This document shows positions 27,131 to 33,961 of a stretch of 37,329 bases of DNA, piece after piece. Made by a program: the position numbers and the translations under genes. Below the pieces are notes generated by a model that worked only from the letters and a program-made list of their open reading frames with translations, made no database searches and had not been told where the DNA came from. This stretch comes from Bacteroidales bacterium (GTDB lineage Bacteria > Bacteroidota > Bacteroidia > Bacteroidales > UBA10428). The stretch lies in contig JAFGKY010000151.1 of the NCBI GenBank assembly GCA_016928305.1, positions 1 to 37,329 of the forward strand. The letters are read 5' to 3'. Positions within the stretch are counted from its first letter, which is position 1; every line of letters begins with the position of its first letter.

Positions 27131-28037
27131 GGTCCTTATTTTTTTCTGCCACGCGAAGCTTAGCACTTCGTGCTCTGGTATTACTTTCCATTTCTTTTTT
27201 CCCGGGAACGATTGCTTTGTGATTGACAGCCTTGAACGGCACTGAATAGTTCCCGTATATATCTTTTTCTATAATCCCACTGAAATTGCCCGATTTGATA
27301 TAATTCTTTACCAGCCTGTCTTCAAGGGAATGATAACTGATCACTACCAGCCTTCCTCCGGATTGCAGTAACACATTGCTTTGTTGCAGTAAATCAGACA
27401 GGTTATCTATTTCACGGTTGACTTCGATTCTTAACGCCTGAAATACCTTTGACAGATATTGGTTGGTTTGTTTAACGGGCATACAGGGCTGAAGGATCCT
27501 GATCAGTTCATTTGTTGTGCCTATCCTTTGTGATGTCCTGGCTCTCACTATGGATGCTGCTATTTTCCGGCTGTCGTGAAGCTCACCATAAGACTTAAAA
27601 ATCCGCTCCAGGTCGGGACCGGGATATTCAGCAATAATTTTTGCTGCCGTCAGCGTGCTCTTTCGGTTCATCCTCATGTCAAGCGTGGAATTATACCGGT
27701 AACTAAATCCTCGTTCAGGTACATCAAAGTGATGGGATGAAACGCCCAGGTCGGCAAGTATCCCGTTGACTTTACCGACACCAAAAAAGCCAAGGTAATT
27801 TTCAAGGAACCTGAAATTCCCCTGGAAAAAAAAGATCCGCTTATCATTCGGAACCTGCGCAGCTGCATCCTCATCATAATCGAAAGCATAAAGCCTCCCT
27901 TTTTTACCAAGTCGTTTGAGAATCTCTCTTGAATGTCCTCCACCACCAAACGTTGCATCAACATACGTGCCTGAAGGCTTAACGTTCAGACCGTCAATAG
28001 CCTCGTTGAGCAAAACCGGTTGATGGTAAGCGATCAT
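27105..28037 (-). CDS. rsmH: 16S rRNA (cytosine-1402-N4)-methyltransferase RsmH
   Basis: A 310-residue SAM-dependent methyltransferase (formerly MraW) that modifies C1402 in the ribosomal P site. Features are HQPVLLNEAIDGL at the N-terminus, the SAM-binding DATFGGGGHSREIL, ILADLGVSSHHFDVPERGFSYR and the near-C-terminal VISYHSLEDRLVKNYIK. Its start overlaps mraZ by four bases (ATGA). It is normally the second gene of the dcw cluster, as here. Confidence 0.97.
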   Translation of the reverse strand: MIAYHQPVLLNEAIDGLNVKPSGTYVDATFGGGGHSREILKRLGKKGRLYAFDYDEDAAAQVPNDKRIFFFQGNFRFLENYLGFFGVGKVNGILADLGVSSHHFDVPERGFSYRYNSTLDMRMNRKSTLTAAKIIAEYPGPDLERIFKSYGELHDSRKIAASIVRARTSQRIGTTNELIRILQPCMPVKQTNQYLSKVFQALRIEVNREIDNLSDLLQQSNVLLQSGGRLVVISYHSLEDRLVKNYIKSGNFSGIIEKDIYGNYSVPFKAVNHKAIVPGKKEMESNTRARSAKLRVAEKNKDHVRKGREY

Positions 28038-28501
28038 TCATTTTTATCTTTACTAATGTTCCCCATTATCTTTTCTGCCAACCGGGCAAAATCATCACTA
28101 CCGCTTTCTATAGCGTCATAGGTATCACGGGGCCAAATCTCAATTTTACCCAATTGTCCGGCCAGTACAATTTCCTTATTAGCCCCGATATCCTCCACCA
28201 ACCGCCTTGGCAACAACAACCGGTTATTTGCATCCAACGTTATTTCGGCGGTATCTTTAAAATACCCCCTGAGGAATTTGTTGTGTTCACGGTTGTAAGG
28301 ATTTGTATTGTTGCGGAGTATCTGGTTTTGCCTCTCCCACTCTTCCATTGGATATAAGACCAGGCATTTTTCAAAAATATCTTTCTTCATGACAAATTTC
28401 TCTTGCATGCCATGCGCCATTTGCTTGATAAATGCGGCAGGCAGTAAAACCCGCCCCTTATCATCGAGCTTGCATGTGTAATCTCCAATGAAAGTTATCA
28501 T
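28034..28501 (-). CDS. mraZ: Transcriptional regulator MraZ
   Basis: A 155-residue protein with two AbrB-like swapped-hairpin domains, each with a DxxxR-type motif: KLDDKGRVLLPAAF near the N-terminus and LDANNRLLLPRRL in the second half. MraZ binds DNA as a ring-shaped oligomer and, in E. coli, represses its own dcw operon. The start is placed at the ATG at 28501 (MITFIGDYTCKLDDKGRV), the standard beginning; an in-frame ATG at 28600 would place the putative operator inside the coding region. The repeats at 28544-28578 suggest autoregulation. Confidence 0.95.
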   Translation of the reverse strand: MITFIGDYTCKLDDKGRVLLPAAFIKQMAHGMQEKFVMKKDIFEKCLVLYPMEEWERQNQILRNNTNPYNREHNKFLRGYFKDTAEITLDANNRLLLPRRLVEDIGANKEIVLAGQLGKIEIWPRDTYDAIESGSDDFARLAEKIMGNISKDKNE

Positions 28502-28508
28502 AAAAAGG

Positions 28509-28521
28509 CCACTATTAGTGG
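28509..28521. repeat. 13-bp inverted repeat just before mraZ
   Basis: CCACTATTAGTGG is a perfect inverted repeat with a single central base, located 7 bp upstream of the mraZ ATG (minus strand). It covers the expected ribosome-binding region or a possible -7 region. Confidence 0.6.
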
Positions 28522-28543
28522 AATGTAAAAATAATACAAAAAA

Positions 28544-28578
28544 TCCCATTTTATACCACTTTTTTCCATTTTTTCCCA
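28544..28578 (-). promoter_or_regulatory. Four-box MraZ-type operator
   Basis: On the minus strand four TGG-type boxes occur at exact 10-bp spacing: TGGGA (complement of 28574-28578), TGGAA (28564-28568), TGGTA (28554-28558) and TGGGA (28544-28548). MraZ operators are known as TGGGN repeats with 5-bp spacers, which this fits. The last box ends 42 bp before the mraZ start. The promoter is uncertain: TATTTTTA (complement of 28526-28533) or a TTTG-N19-TAATAGTG pair (28510-28540) are candidates. Confidence 0.75.
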
Positions 28579-28789
28579 CATTGTTGATAACTTTTTCCAT
28601 CAGTACCCAAAAACCATCGGCATTGTAGTGAATTTAACCGGCGTGAAAGGATTTCAACCGTATTTTTTATGCAATACGTTAAAGCATATTAATTGAATGG
28701 TTTCCCGGCAGGTAAGACGAAACCAATTGATGTCTATTTACGAAACGCTGAAAAGAAAAACGGCAGACGTTAAAAAAGGATGTTTTTTA

Positions 28790-28797
28790 TAATTTTG
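28790..28797 (+). promoter_or_regulatory. -7 box of the acyltransferase gene
   Basis: TAATTTTG matches TAnnTTTG and lies 21 bp before the ATG at 28819. It falls inside the reading frame extension starting at 28780, arguing against that earlier start. The -33 element is weak. Confidence 0.5.
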
Positions 28798-28818
28798 CTT
28801 GTATCTATAATAAATACA

Positions 28819-29664
28819 ATGGAAACTTCCTTTCAGCGTATCAAGCCCATTAATGTTAAACAGGTCTTTTATGATAAAAACCCCGGGCTGGCGAAAATAC
28901 TGCCACGATTTGTATTCCGTTACCTCGAAAAAATCGTGCATCAGAAAGACATCAATGATTTTCTGGCCGTGCACGGGGAAAAGACCGGACTTGATTTTGT
29001 CAGGGTTGCTCTTACCGATTTCAATGTGAAAGTGACCCTTAACGGGGAAGAGAACCTGCCAAAAGAAGGTCGGTACATCATAGCATCCAATCATCCGCTG
29101 GGCGGATTTGACGGGTTACTCCTCATGGATGCCATAAGCCGCCATTACAAGGATTTTCGCTTCCTCGTGAACGACATCCTGATGAACATCACCAACCTGC
29201 ATCCGCTTTTCATACCCATTAACAAGCACGGCAGGCAGGATACGGAAGCTGCAACACAAATGGATGAGGTATTCCGTTCCGAAGCACAGGTATTGACCTT
29301 CCCTTCCGGGTATGTATCCCGTAAATTTGGACGGCAGGTTATGGATCTTGTGTGGAAAAAGAATTTTATCAGCAAGGCAATCCAGTACCGGCGTGATATC
29401 ATCCCGGTTTTTATCAGCGGTAACAATTCAAAATTCTTCTACCGGCTTTATAAAACAAGGAAATTTCTGGGGATAAAAACCAATCTCGAAATGTTATACC
29501 TGGTTAACGAAACCTATAAACACAGGAACAAAAGCATAACCATTACTTTCGGAAAACCGATCTCTTATACCACCTTTGACAAATCGAAATCTCCGAATGG
29601 ATGGGCCAAATGGGTAAAGGAACAATGCTATGCGCTGGGGGGTGTGACGGAGGTGCCGGTATAG
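28819..29664 (+). CDS. PlsC-like lysophospholipid acyltransferase
   Basis: A 281-residue membrane-associated acyltransferase of the LPLAT superfamily. IIASNHPLGGFDGLLLMD carries the catalytic His and Asp, but with five residues between them (H92 and D98) rather than the usual four. LTFPSGYVSRK stands in place of the FPEGTRS block. Both changes are, as I recall, features of a Bacteroidota subfamily related to ornithine or glycine lipid and hemolysin-like acyltransferases. The acceptor lipid cannot be told. The start at 28819 is preferred to 28780 because a -7 box lies between them. It is transcribed divergently from the dcw cluster and appears monocistronic. Confidence 0.85.
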   Translation: METSFQRIKPINVKQVFYDKNPGLAKILPRFVFRYLEKIVHQKDINDFLAVHGEKTGLDFVRVALTDFNVKVTLNGEENLPKEGRYIIASNHPLGGFDGLLLMDAISRHYKDFRFLVNDILMNITNLHPLFIPINKHGRQDTEAATQMDEVFRSEAQVLTFPSGYVSRKFGRQVMDLVWKKNFISKAIQYRRDIIPVFISGNNSKFFYRLYKTRKFLGIKTNLEMLYLVNETYKHRNKSITITFGKPISYTTFDKSKSPNGWAKWVKEQCYALGGVTEVPV

Positions 29665-29697
29665 TTGACAGTTTTAAGTTAACAGTTCACAGTGCAT
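29663..29697. repeat. Heptamer array, five units, starting in a stop codon
   Basis: Units AGTTGAC, AGTTTTA, AGTTAAC, AGTTCAC, AGTGCAT follow each other in exact 7-bp register. The first overlaps the TAG stop of the acyltransferase gene (29662-29664). Confidence 0.8.
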
Positions 29698-29790
29698 TTT
29701 AGCATAATTCAAATATCCTTAACCAAAGATTGTTGGAAGATTTTAGAATTCTGTAGTGTAAAGAATGCTTAGAACAAAGGCTACAAATAT
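29698..29790. other. Non-coding spacer between heptamer arrays
   Basis: No gene, terminator or repeat was recognised in this AT-rich stretch between two heptamer arrays. Confidence 0.5.
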
Positions 29791-29902
29791 ACGGTGGACC
29801 GGTAATCAGTAACCAGTAAACGGTAAACAGTAAACGGTGAACGGTAATCAGTGAACTGTGAACCGTGAACTGTGTACCACACTACTGTTGACAGTCGACT
29901 GT
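29791..29902. repeat. Heptamer array, 16 units
   Basis: Sixteen consecutive 7-bp units in unbroken register, mostly AACNGTR (for example AACGGTA, AACAGTA, AACGGTG, AACTGTG, AACCGTG). This is the reverse complement of the YACNGTT form in the 36949 array. Variation is concentrated at fixed positions of the unit and the last four units are more degenerate. Confidence 0.9.
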
Positions 29903-29927
29903 AACTCTTTTCATTAACAGATTTACA

Positions 29928-30155
29928 GACTACCAGCTACCGGTTGCTGATTCCTGATTACCTTATTAAGCCAACCCACACCCTGCCAGGGTTTCCACAG
30001 TTTACGGTTCACGGTTAACAGTGCATTCCGGTTATGAAGCAATTACGTTGAAACAAAAAATAAATGATCTCAATGGCTACCGATATATGAGTGATACGAA
30101 AGGACCAGGTTACAGTATACGAATCTGCTGTGAACTGTAAACCGTTGACCGTGAA
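29928..30155. repeat. Further short heptamer arrays before the response regulator
   Basis: Three shorter 7-bp-periodic runs occur: 29928-29962 (GACTACC, AGCTACC, GGTTGCT, GATTCCT, GATTACC), 29995-30022 (CCACAGT, TTACGGT, TCACGGT, TAACAGT) and 30128-30155 (CTGTGAA, CTGTAAA, CCGTTGA, CCGTGAA). The last ends 8 bp from the response-regulator stop at 30164. Unique sequence lies between them and no coding potential is seen. Confidence 0.75.
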
Positions 30156-30163
30156 CATCTCCC

Positions 30164-30853
30164 CTAATTCTCAATCATCTTAAACCCCTTTCCGTGAACA
30201 TTGATGATCTGTACCTTCGGATCATTCTTAAGGTATTTGCGTAATTTTGCAATATATACATCCATACTGCGGGCATTGAAATAATTGTCATCAATCCAGA
30301 TTGTTTTCAATGCAAAATTCCGGTCGAGAATAGTATTTTTATTAACACACAACAACTTGAGCAACTCCGATTCTTTTGTAGTCAGCTTCTGCTCCTCCTT
30401 GCCATATTTTAAAACCTGAATTTGTGAGTTAAAAACATACTCACCGATTTTAAATTCATATTGTGTGCTGGCGGTGCTGTCTTTTTTTGTCCTTCGCAAT
30501 ACGGCCTCGATCCGGAATAACATTTCCTCCATGCTGAAGGGCTTGGTGATATAATCATCAGCTCCTGCCTTAAAACCTTCAATTATATCTTCCTTAAAAG
30601 ATTTTGCTGTTAAAAAAATTATCGGAATTTCAGTGTTTGTCATCCTTATTTCACGGGCCAATGTAAATCCGTCCTTAACGGGCATCATAACATCGAGGAT
30701 ACAGATATCATAGCGGTTTTTGATAAAGTTTTTGTATGCTTTGTCACCGTTGATAAACCATGAGCAATCATATGATTTTGCTATCAGGTATTCCCTGAGA
30801 AGCATTCCCAGATTCTCATCATCCTCAGCCAGAAGAATTTTAATTTTGTTCAT
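30164..30853 (-). CDS. OmpR-family response regulator
   Basis: A 229-residue regulator: receiver domain (1-120) with acidic pair D11/D12, phosphoacceptor D54 in CILDVMMP, T82 and K104, then a winged-helix DNA-binding domain (about 132-229, ending VQIINVHGKGFKMIEN). It is expected to be phosphorylated by the kinase encoded just upstream and to bind direct repeats as a dimer. It resembles the RprY type of Bacteroides in domain order. The start overlaps the kinase stop by four bases (ATGA), so the pair is co-translated. Confidence 0.94.
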   Translation of the reverse strand: MNKIKILLAEDDENLGMLLREYLIAKSYDCSWFINGDKAYKNFIKNRYDICILDVMMPVKDGFTLAREIRMTNTEIPIIFLTAKSFKEDIIEGFKAGADDYITKPFSMEEMLFRIEAVLRRTKKDSTASTQYEFKIGEYVFNSQIQVLKYGKEEQKLTTKESELLKLLCVNKNTILDRNFALKTIWIDDNYFNARSMDVYIAKLRKYLKNDPKVQIINVHGKGFKMIEN

Positions 30854-32436
30854 GATTTTGCTGAATTTAATGACAATGGCAAATGAATGGTAAATGTACT
30901 TCCTTCGTATAGCTGGCTTTCAACCTTAATGGTTCCCTTATGCTCTTCAATGATCTTTTTAACATAGCTTAATCCCAATCCGAAACCCTTAACGGTATGC
31001 ACATTCCCGGTTGGTACCCGGTAAAACTTTTCAAAAATTCTTTTCTGGTCTTGTTTACCGATACCTATTCCATTATCCCGAATGGCCAATACAAAGAACT
31101 GCTTCGAATTTCGTGTTGTAATCCTTATTTCAGGTTCTCGTGAACAATATTTCAATGCATTATCGACCAGGTTGGCTAACACATTGGTTATGTGCACCGA
31201 ATCAATTTCAAGAACATAATTATCGGCTTCCAGGGACGTTTCAATGGAACCACCACGACTTTTAACCTGAAAGGTATAGTTTTCTGTAACATTACGGATC
31301 AGTTCATGCATATCGGTTTCCTTTCGCCTCAGTTTGACCTGACCTTTATCAAATACTGCCATTTGCAAAACCTTTTCCACCTGATATCCGAGCCTTCTGC
31401 TTTCTTCAGAGATCACCCGTGATATCTGATCGATGTTTTTCATGGTTGACGAAAGACTGGTGTCCCCCAGCATCTGAGAGGCAAGGGAAATTGTTGATAT
31501 AGGTGTTTTCAGTTCATGGGTCATATTATTGACAAAATCATTCCGTATCTCCGTGAGTTTTTTTTGCCTGAATACATAAAGAATGGTAAATGAAAAGGCC
31601 ATGGTGATAATCAGGGTCAGGAAAACTGAGGAGAATATCATAAAACTGAATGACTTATACAGGAAGCTTTTCTTTTGCGGAAAATATACAGACAGATAAT
31701 TTGAACTGGTAAAAATGTCATCGGGGAACAGCTGAACCCGATAATAGTCGTTTTCACTTTTTGCGCTGTAGTTAACCGACCTAAAAGCAGGTTCATTGTT
31801 CCATTTGATCACAGCATATTCATAAGCCAGATCAATTCCTTTCTGCAAAAAGGCGGTTTTCATTATTTCCTCGAGTTCCTCCTGATGGATCCTTTTTTCG
31901 ATTTCAGGAGCAATAAAAAACATGCCCGAAATAATACGGTTGAGAAATATTTTTTTATCCAATATTTTCTTCCCCATACCGGGTTCAAAATAATACTTGT
32001 GCATAGTCACTTCTTTAGCACCCTTCTCTGAATACGTTTGCTTTTCTTCTAAAAAGACTATAGAATCCATGCGATGCGGCAGATTCTTACCAGGAACCCG
32101 AATGATTTCCCTGTTCTGTAACGTGATCCGTGAATCAGCATGCGGATTATCATAGGTTATTACCATATTGAAACCTGTATCTGTTTTAGCCTTTAATTGC
32201 TTAGTTATGCCTGCTGTATCGGTTCCAAGTGGTTCTACCTCCTCCATCACCAGGCGTACGGCTTCTTTTTTTTGCATGCTTTGTGTTATGTCTGTCAATG
32301 AATTACTTACCAGCTGATTAAACTGTTCTTCCTTAATGCTCATAGCATTCTTGATCCAGAATGCCTGAACAAAGATAAGTCCTGTAAGTGACAGGGTCAT
32401 AAGTACAATCAGCAGCCAAATGTATCTGGGACTCAT
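30850..32436 (-). CDS. Membrane sensor histidine kinase
   Basis: A 528-residue kinase, partner of the adjacent regulator. TM1 is near the N-terminus (WLLIVLMTLSLTGLIFVQAFWI). A periplasmic sensor domain of about 235 residues follows with no named fold that I recognise, then TM2 (about 265-290, VFLTLIITMAFSFTILYVF). HisKA has the phosphoacceptor H307 in MTHELKTPIS. HATPase_c has NLVDNALKY (N box), IRDNGIGIG (G1), FEKFYR (F) and KGFGLGLSYVKKI (G2). No HAMP domain is evident. The architecture matches RprX-type kinases. The input signal is unknown; a secreted His/Cys-rich protein is encoded divergently. Confidence 0.94.
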   Translation of the reverse strand: MSPRYIWLLIVLMTLSLTGLIFVQAFWIKNAMSIKEEQFNQLVSNSLTDITQSMQKKEAVRLVMEEVEPLGTDTAGITKQLKAKTDTGFNMVITYDNPHADSRITLQNREIIRVPGKNLPHRMDSIVFLEEKQTYSEKGAKEVTMHKYYFEPGMGKKILDKKIFLNRIISGMFFIAPEIEKRIHQEELEEIMKTAFLQKGIDLAYEYAVIKWNNEPAFRSVNYSAKSENDYYRVQLFPDDIFTSSNYLSVYFPQKKSFLYKSFSFMIFSSVFLTLIITMAFSFTILYVFRQKKLTEIRNDFVNNMTHELKTPISTISLASQMLGDTSLSSTMKNIDQISRVISEESRRLGYQVEKVLQMAVFDKGQVKLRRKETDMHELIRNVTENYTFQVKSRGGSIETSLEADNYVLEIDSVHITNVLANLVDNALKYCSREPEIRITTRNSKQFFVLAIRDNGIGIGKQDQKRIFEKFYRVPTGNVHTVKGFGLGLSYVKKIIEEHKGTIKVESQLYEGSTFTIHLPLSLNSAKS

Positions 32437-32443
32437 ATACAGG

Positions 32444-32451
32444 CAAAGATA
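32444..32451 (-). promoter_or_regulatory. Probable -7 box of the sensor kinase operon
   Basis: On the minus strand TATCTTTG (complement of 32444-32451) fits TAnnTTTG but lies only 7 bp before the ATG at 32436, which implies a very short or absent leader. No TTG is found at normal spacing upstream, as at activator-dependent promoters. Confidence 0.45.
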
Positions 32452-32478
32452 AGGTTATAAACCACTAACGATTATAAA

Positions 32479-32515
32479 TTTAACAAACTTTAACAGACCT
32501 TTTAAGAAGTTAACG
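32479..32515. promoter_or_regulatory. Direct repeats, possible response-regulator operator
   Basis: TTTAACA at 32479-32485 and again at 32489-32495 (10-bp spacing) are followed by TTTAAGA (32501-32507) and GTTAACG (32509-32515). OmpR-family regulators bind direct repeats at about 10-11-bp spacing. The site lies between two divergent promoters, the natural location for control by the adjacent regulator. This is inferred from position and pattern. Confidence 0.5.
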
Positions 32516-32526
32516 AATGCTATCAT

Positions 32527-32534
32527 TAGTTTTG
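32527..32534 (+). promoter_or_regulatory. -7 box of the His/Cys-rich protein gene
   Basis: TAGTTTTG matches TAnnTTTG and lies 11 bp before the ATG at 32546 (20 bp before the ATG at 32555). The -33 region is poor; TTTAACA-type repeats lie upstream. Confidence 0.5.
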
Positions 32535-32545
32535 AATAAATAAAA

Positions 32546-33325
32546 ATGAGCACCATGAAACAGATATTGTTACCCTTGATGGTATCCGTTGTTTGTATGC
32601 TTACCCTTATGCCTGCTGCAAATGCACAGGAGAAGCAACACAAAAAACTGCGCTTCATCCTCGAAGAAGACGGTAAAGTTATCAAAGACACCGCGGTAGC
32701 CTTTGATAAAACATTACCCGAACATGAGGTTCAGGAGATTCTTTCCGAAATCACCGATGAAGCAATTCACCCTTGTCCCGCTCATACACGCCATTTTGTG
32801 CACGGTGATACCCTTATCCATAAATGCAGGCGGATGGAAAAAGGGGAACTTGATTCACTTCTGGAGGCCAGTGGAAGAAATTATACGTATATCCGTTCTG
32901 ATAGTTGCAGGCATGGTCACGACCGGCCAGGATCCCATGTAATCTATATCGAAAAGGTCAAAGCCGGTGATGCTCAGGAAAAAGATGAGGATGTGGAAAT
33001 TATTCTCATGGAAAAATCCACCGGAAAAGAACCGGTCATAATTGCAGAAGGTGATGACATCATTATCATCAGGAAGAAATTAGCTCCGGGAGGAAAAGGA
33101 GCTAAAGTAATTGCCGAATGTGATGCCGATACTCTCATCCGCGAAAAAATAAAAGCGATAGAAATTATCGAAATCGAAAATGAAGATATAGATTCATCTG
33201 AAGGCACCGGGAAGAAGGTTGTCAAGAAAAAAATCATTATCACCGAAGAGGGTGACAAGGCAGAAAAAACAATTATAATGGAAAGCCCTGAAAAAACTGA
33301 AAAATCAAAACAGCAATCGAAATAG
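32546..33325 (+). CDS. Secreted charged protein with a His/Cys-rich segment, unknown function
   Basis: A 259-residue protein with a signal peptide (hydrophobic core ILLPLMVSVVCMLTLMPAANA; likely cleavage after Ala27), so probably periplasmic or exported. Residues 75-131 are rich in His and Cys (H75, C77, H80, H83, H86, H92, C94, C121, H123, H125, H131), which could bind metal or form disulfides. The remainder alternates acidic/basic and Ile/Val-rich strands (VEIILMEKS, VIIAEGDDIIIIRKK, AIEIIEIENEDI) and ends in a Lys/Glu-rich tail. I recognise no family. It is divergent from the two-component genes and may be their target or input partner. The ATG at 32555 is an alternative start. A terminator follows at 33350. 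Confidence 0.75.
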   Translation: MSTMKQILLPLMVSVVCMLTLMPAANAQEKQHKKLRFILEEDGKVIKDTAVAFDKTLPEHEVQEILSEITDEAIHPCPAHTRHFVHGDTLIHKCRRMEKGELDSLLEASGRNYTYIRSDSCRHGHDRPGSHVIYIEKVKAGDAQEKDEDVEIILMEKSTGKEPVIIAEGDDIIIIRKKLAPGGKGAKVIAECDADTLIREKIKAIEIIEIENEDIDSSEGTGKKVVKKKIIITEEGDKAEKTIIMESPEKTEKSKQQSK

Positions 33326-33349
33326 GTTAAAATTAGGATTTTGTTGCTC

Positions 33350-33384
33350 AACCTGACTGGTTACTATGACCTGTCAGGTTTTTT
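33350..33384 (+). terminator. Rho-independent terminator
   Basis: AACCTGAC (33350-33357) pairs perfectly with GTCAGGTT (33373-33380) across a 15-nt loop and is followed directly by TTTT, then ATTTAT. It lies 25 bp after the stop codon at 33325. Confidence 0.8.
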
Positions 33385-33393
33385 ATTTATCTT

Positions 33394-33846
33394 TCAGGCA
33401 TCGAGGTGCAATATTTTTTTTATTGATTTTATCGTCTTATTATTTATTGCAAAAGCCGTAGCGATAATATTCACCTGTTTTAATTTATGAATTATTTCCT
33501 CCTCGAGGCTGGACTCGATCTCACCTTTAAGAAAAAGGAAATAATCAACCACCCGGTATTCAGGCACCAGATAACCGTTATCGCAGCGATTGGAAAGGAT
33601 ATAGAAAGAAATACGGCTGTCTTCATCCTCAAAGAAATACCGGCTGAATGCATTGCATGTATCGGCTCCGTAATAAACGTTGAAATCATTTATTTTGGCA
33701 AATTTCGTATTCAGTTTTGCGTTAATTGCCCAAATCAGTCTGTAATCATTTTCATGAGAGGAAATTCCAATGGTACTGAAAGGAAACTGTGTATCAATTT
33801 TCAGTTTATGCACCTTTTTTGAAGATTCCCTGGCCTTCATACGCAT
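33394..33846 (-). CDS. IPExxxVDY family protein
   Basis: A 150-residue soluble protein carrying VPEYRVVDY at 94-102, the motif (with Val for Ile) that gives this Bacteroidota family its name. No biochemical function is established to my knowledge. The first half is strand-like (FSTIGISSHENDYRLIWAINAKL) and the C-terminus helical. It lies 115 bp after rnc on the same strand; I recall this family often accompanying the acpP-fabF-rnc genes. Two in-frame ATG codons (33846, 33840) could serve as start. No good promoter is seen in the gap. Confidence 0.85.
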   Translation of the reverse strand: MRMKARESSKKVHKLKIDTQFPFSTIGISSHENDYRLIWAINAKLNTKFAKINDFNVYYGADTCNAFSRYFFEDEDSRISFYILSNRCDNGYLVPEYRVVDYFLFLKGEIESSLEEEIIHKLKQVNIIATAFAINNKTIKSIKKILHLDA

Positions 33847-33961
33847 CGTATTTACCGGGAAAGTTAAGACATTTTGTTTACCTGTGAAAAAATATTGAAT
33901 GCAACATAGCCTGACGGAGTACTGAAGATTCCTAAAAAGTATGTTGATTCATGCAAAAGGT

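Noticed and set aside
28582..28590. DnaA-box-like TTATCAACA (minus strand), possible origin
   Set aside because: It is a single imperfect box with no cluster, no dnaA and no AT-rich unwinding region pattern; the MraZ operator explains the neighbourhood better.
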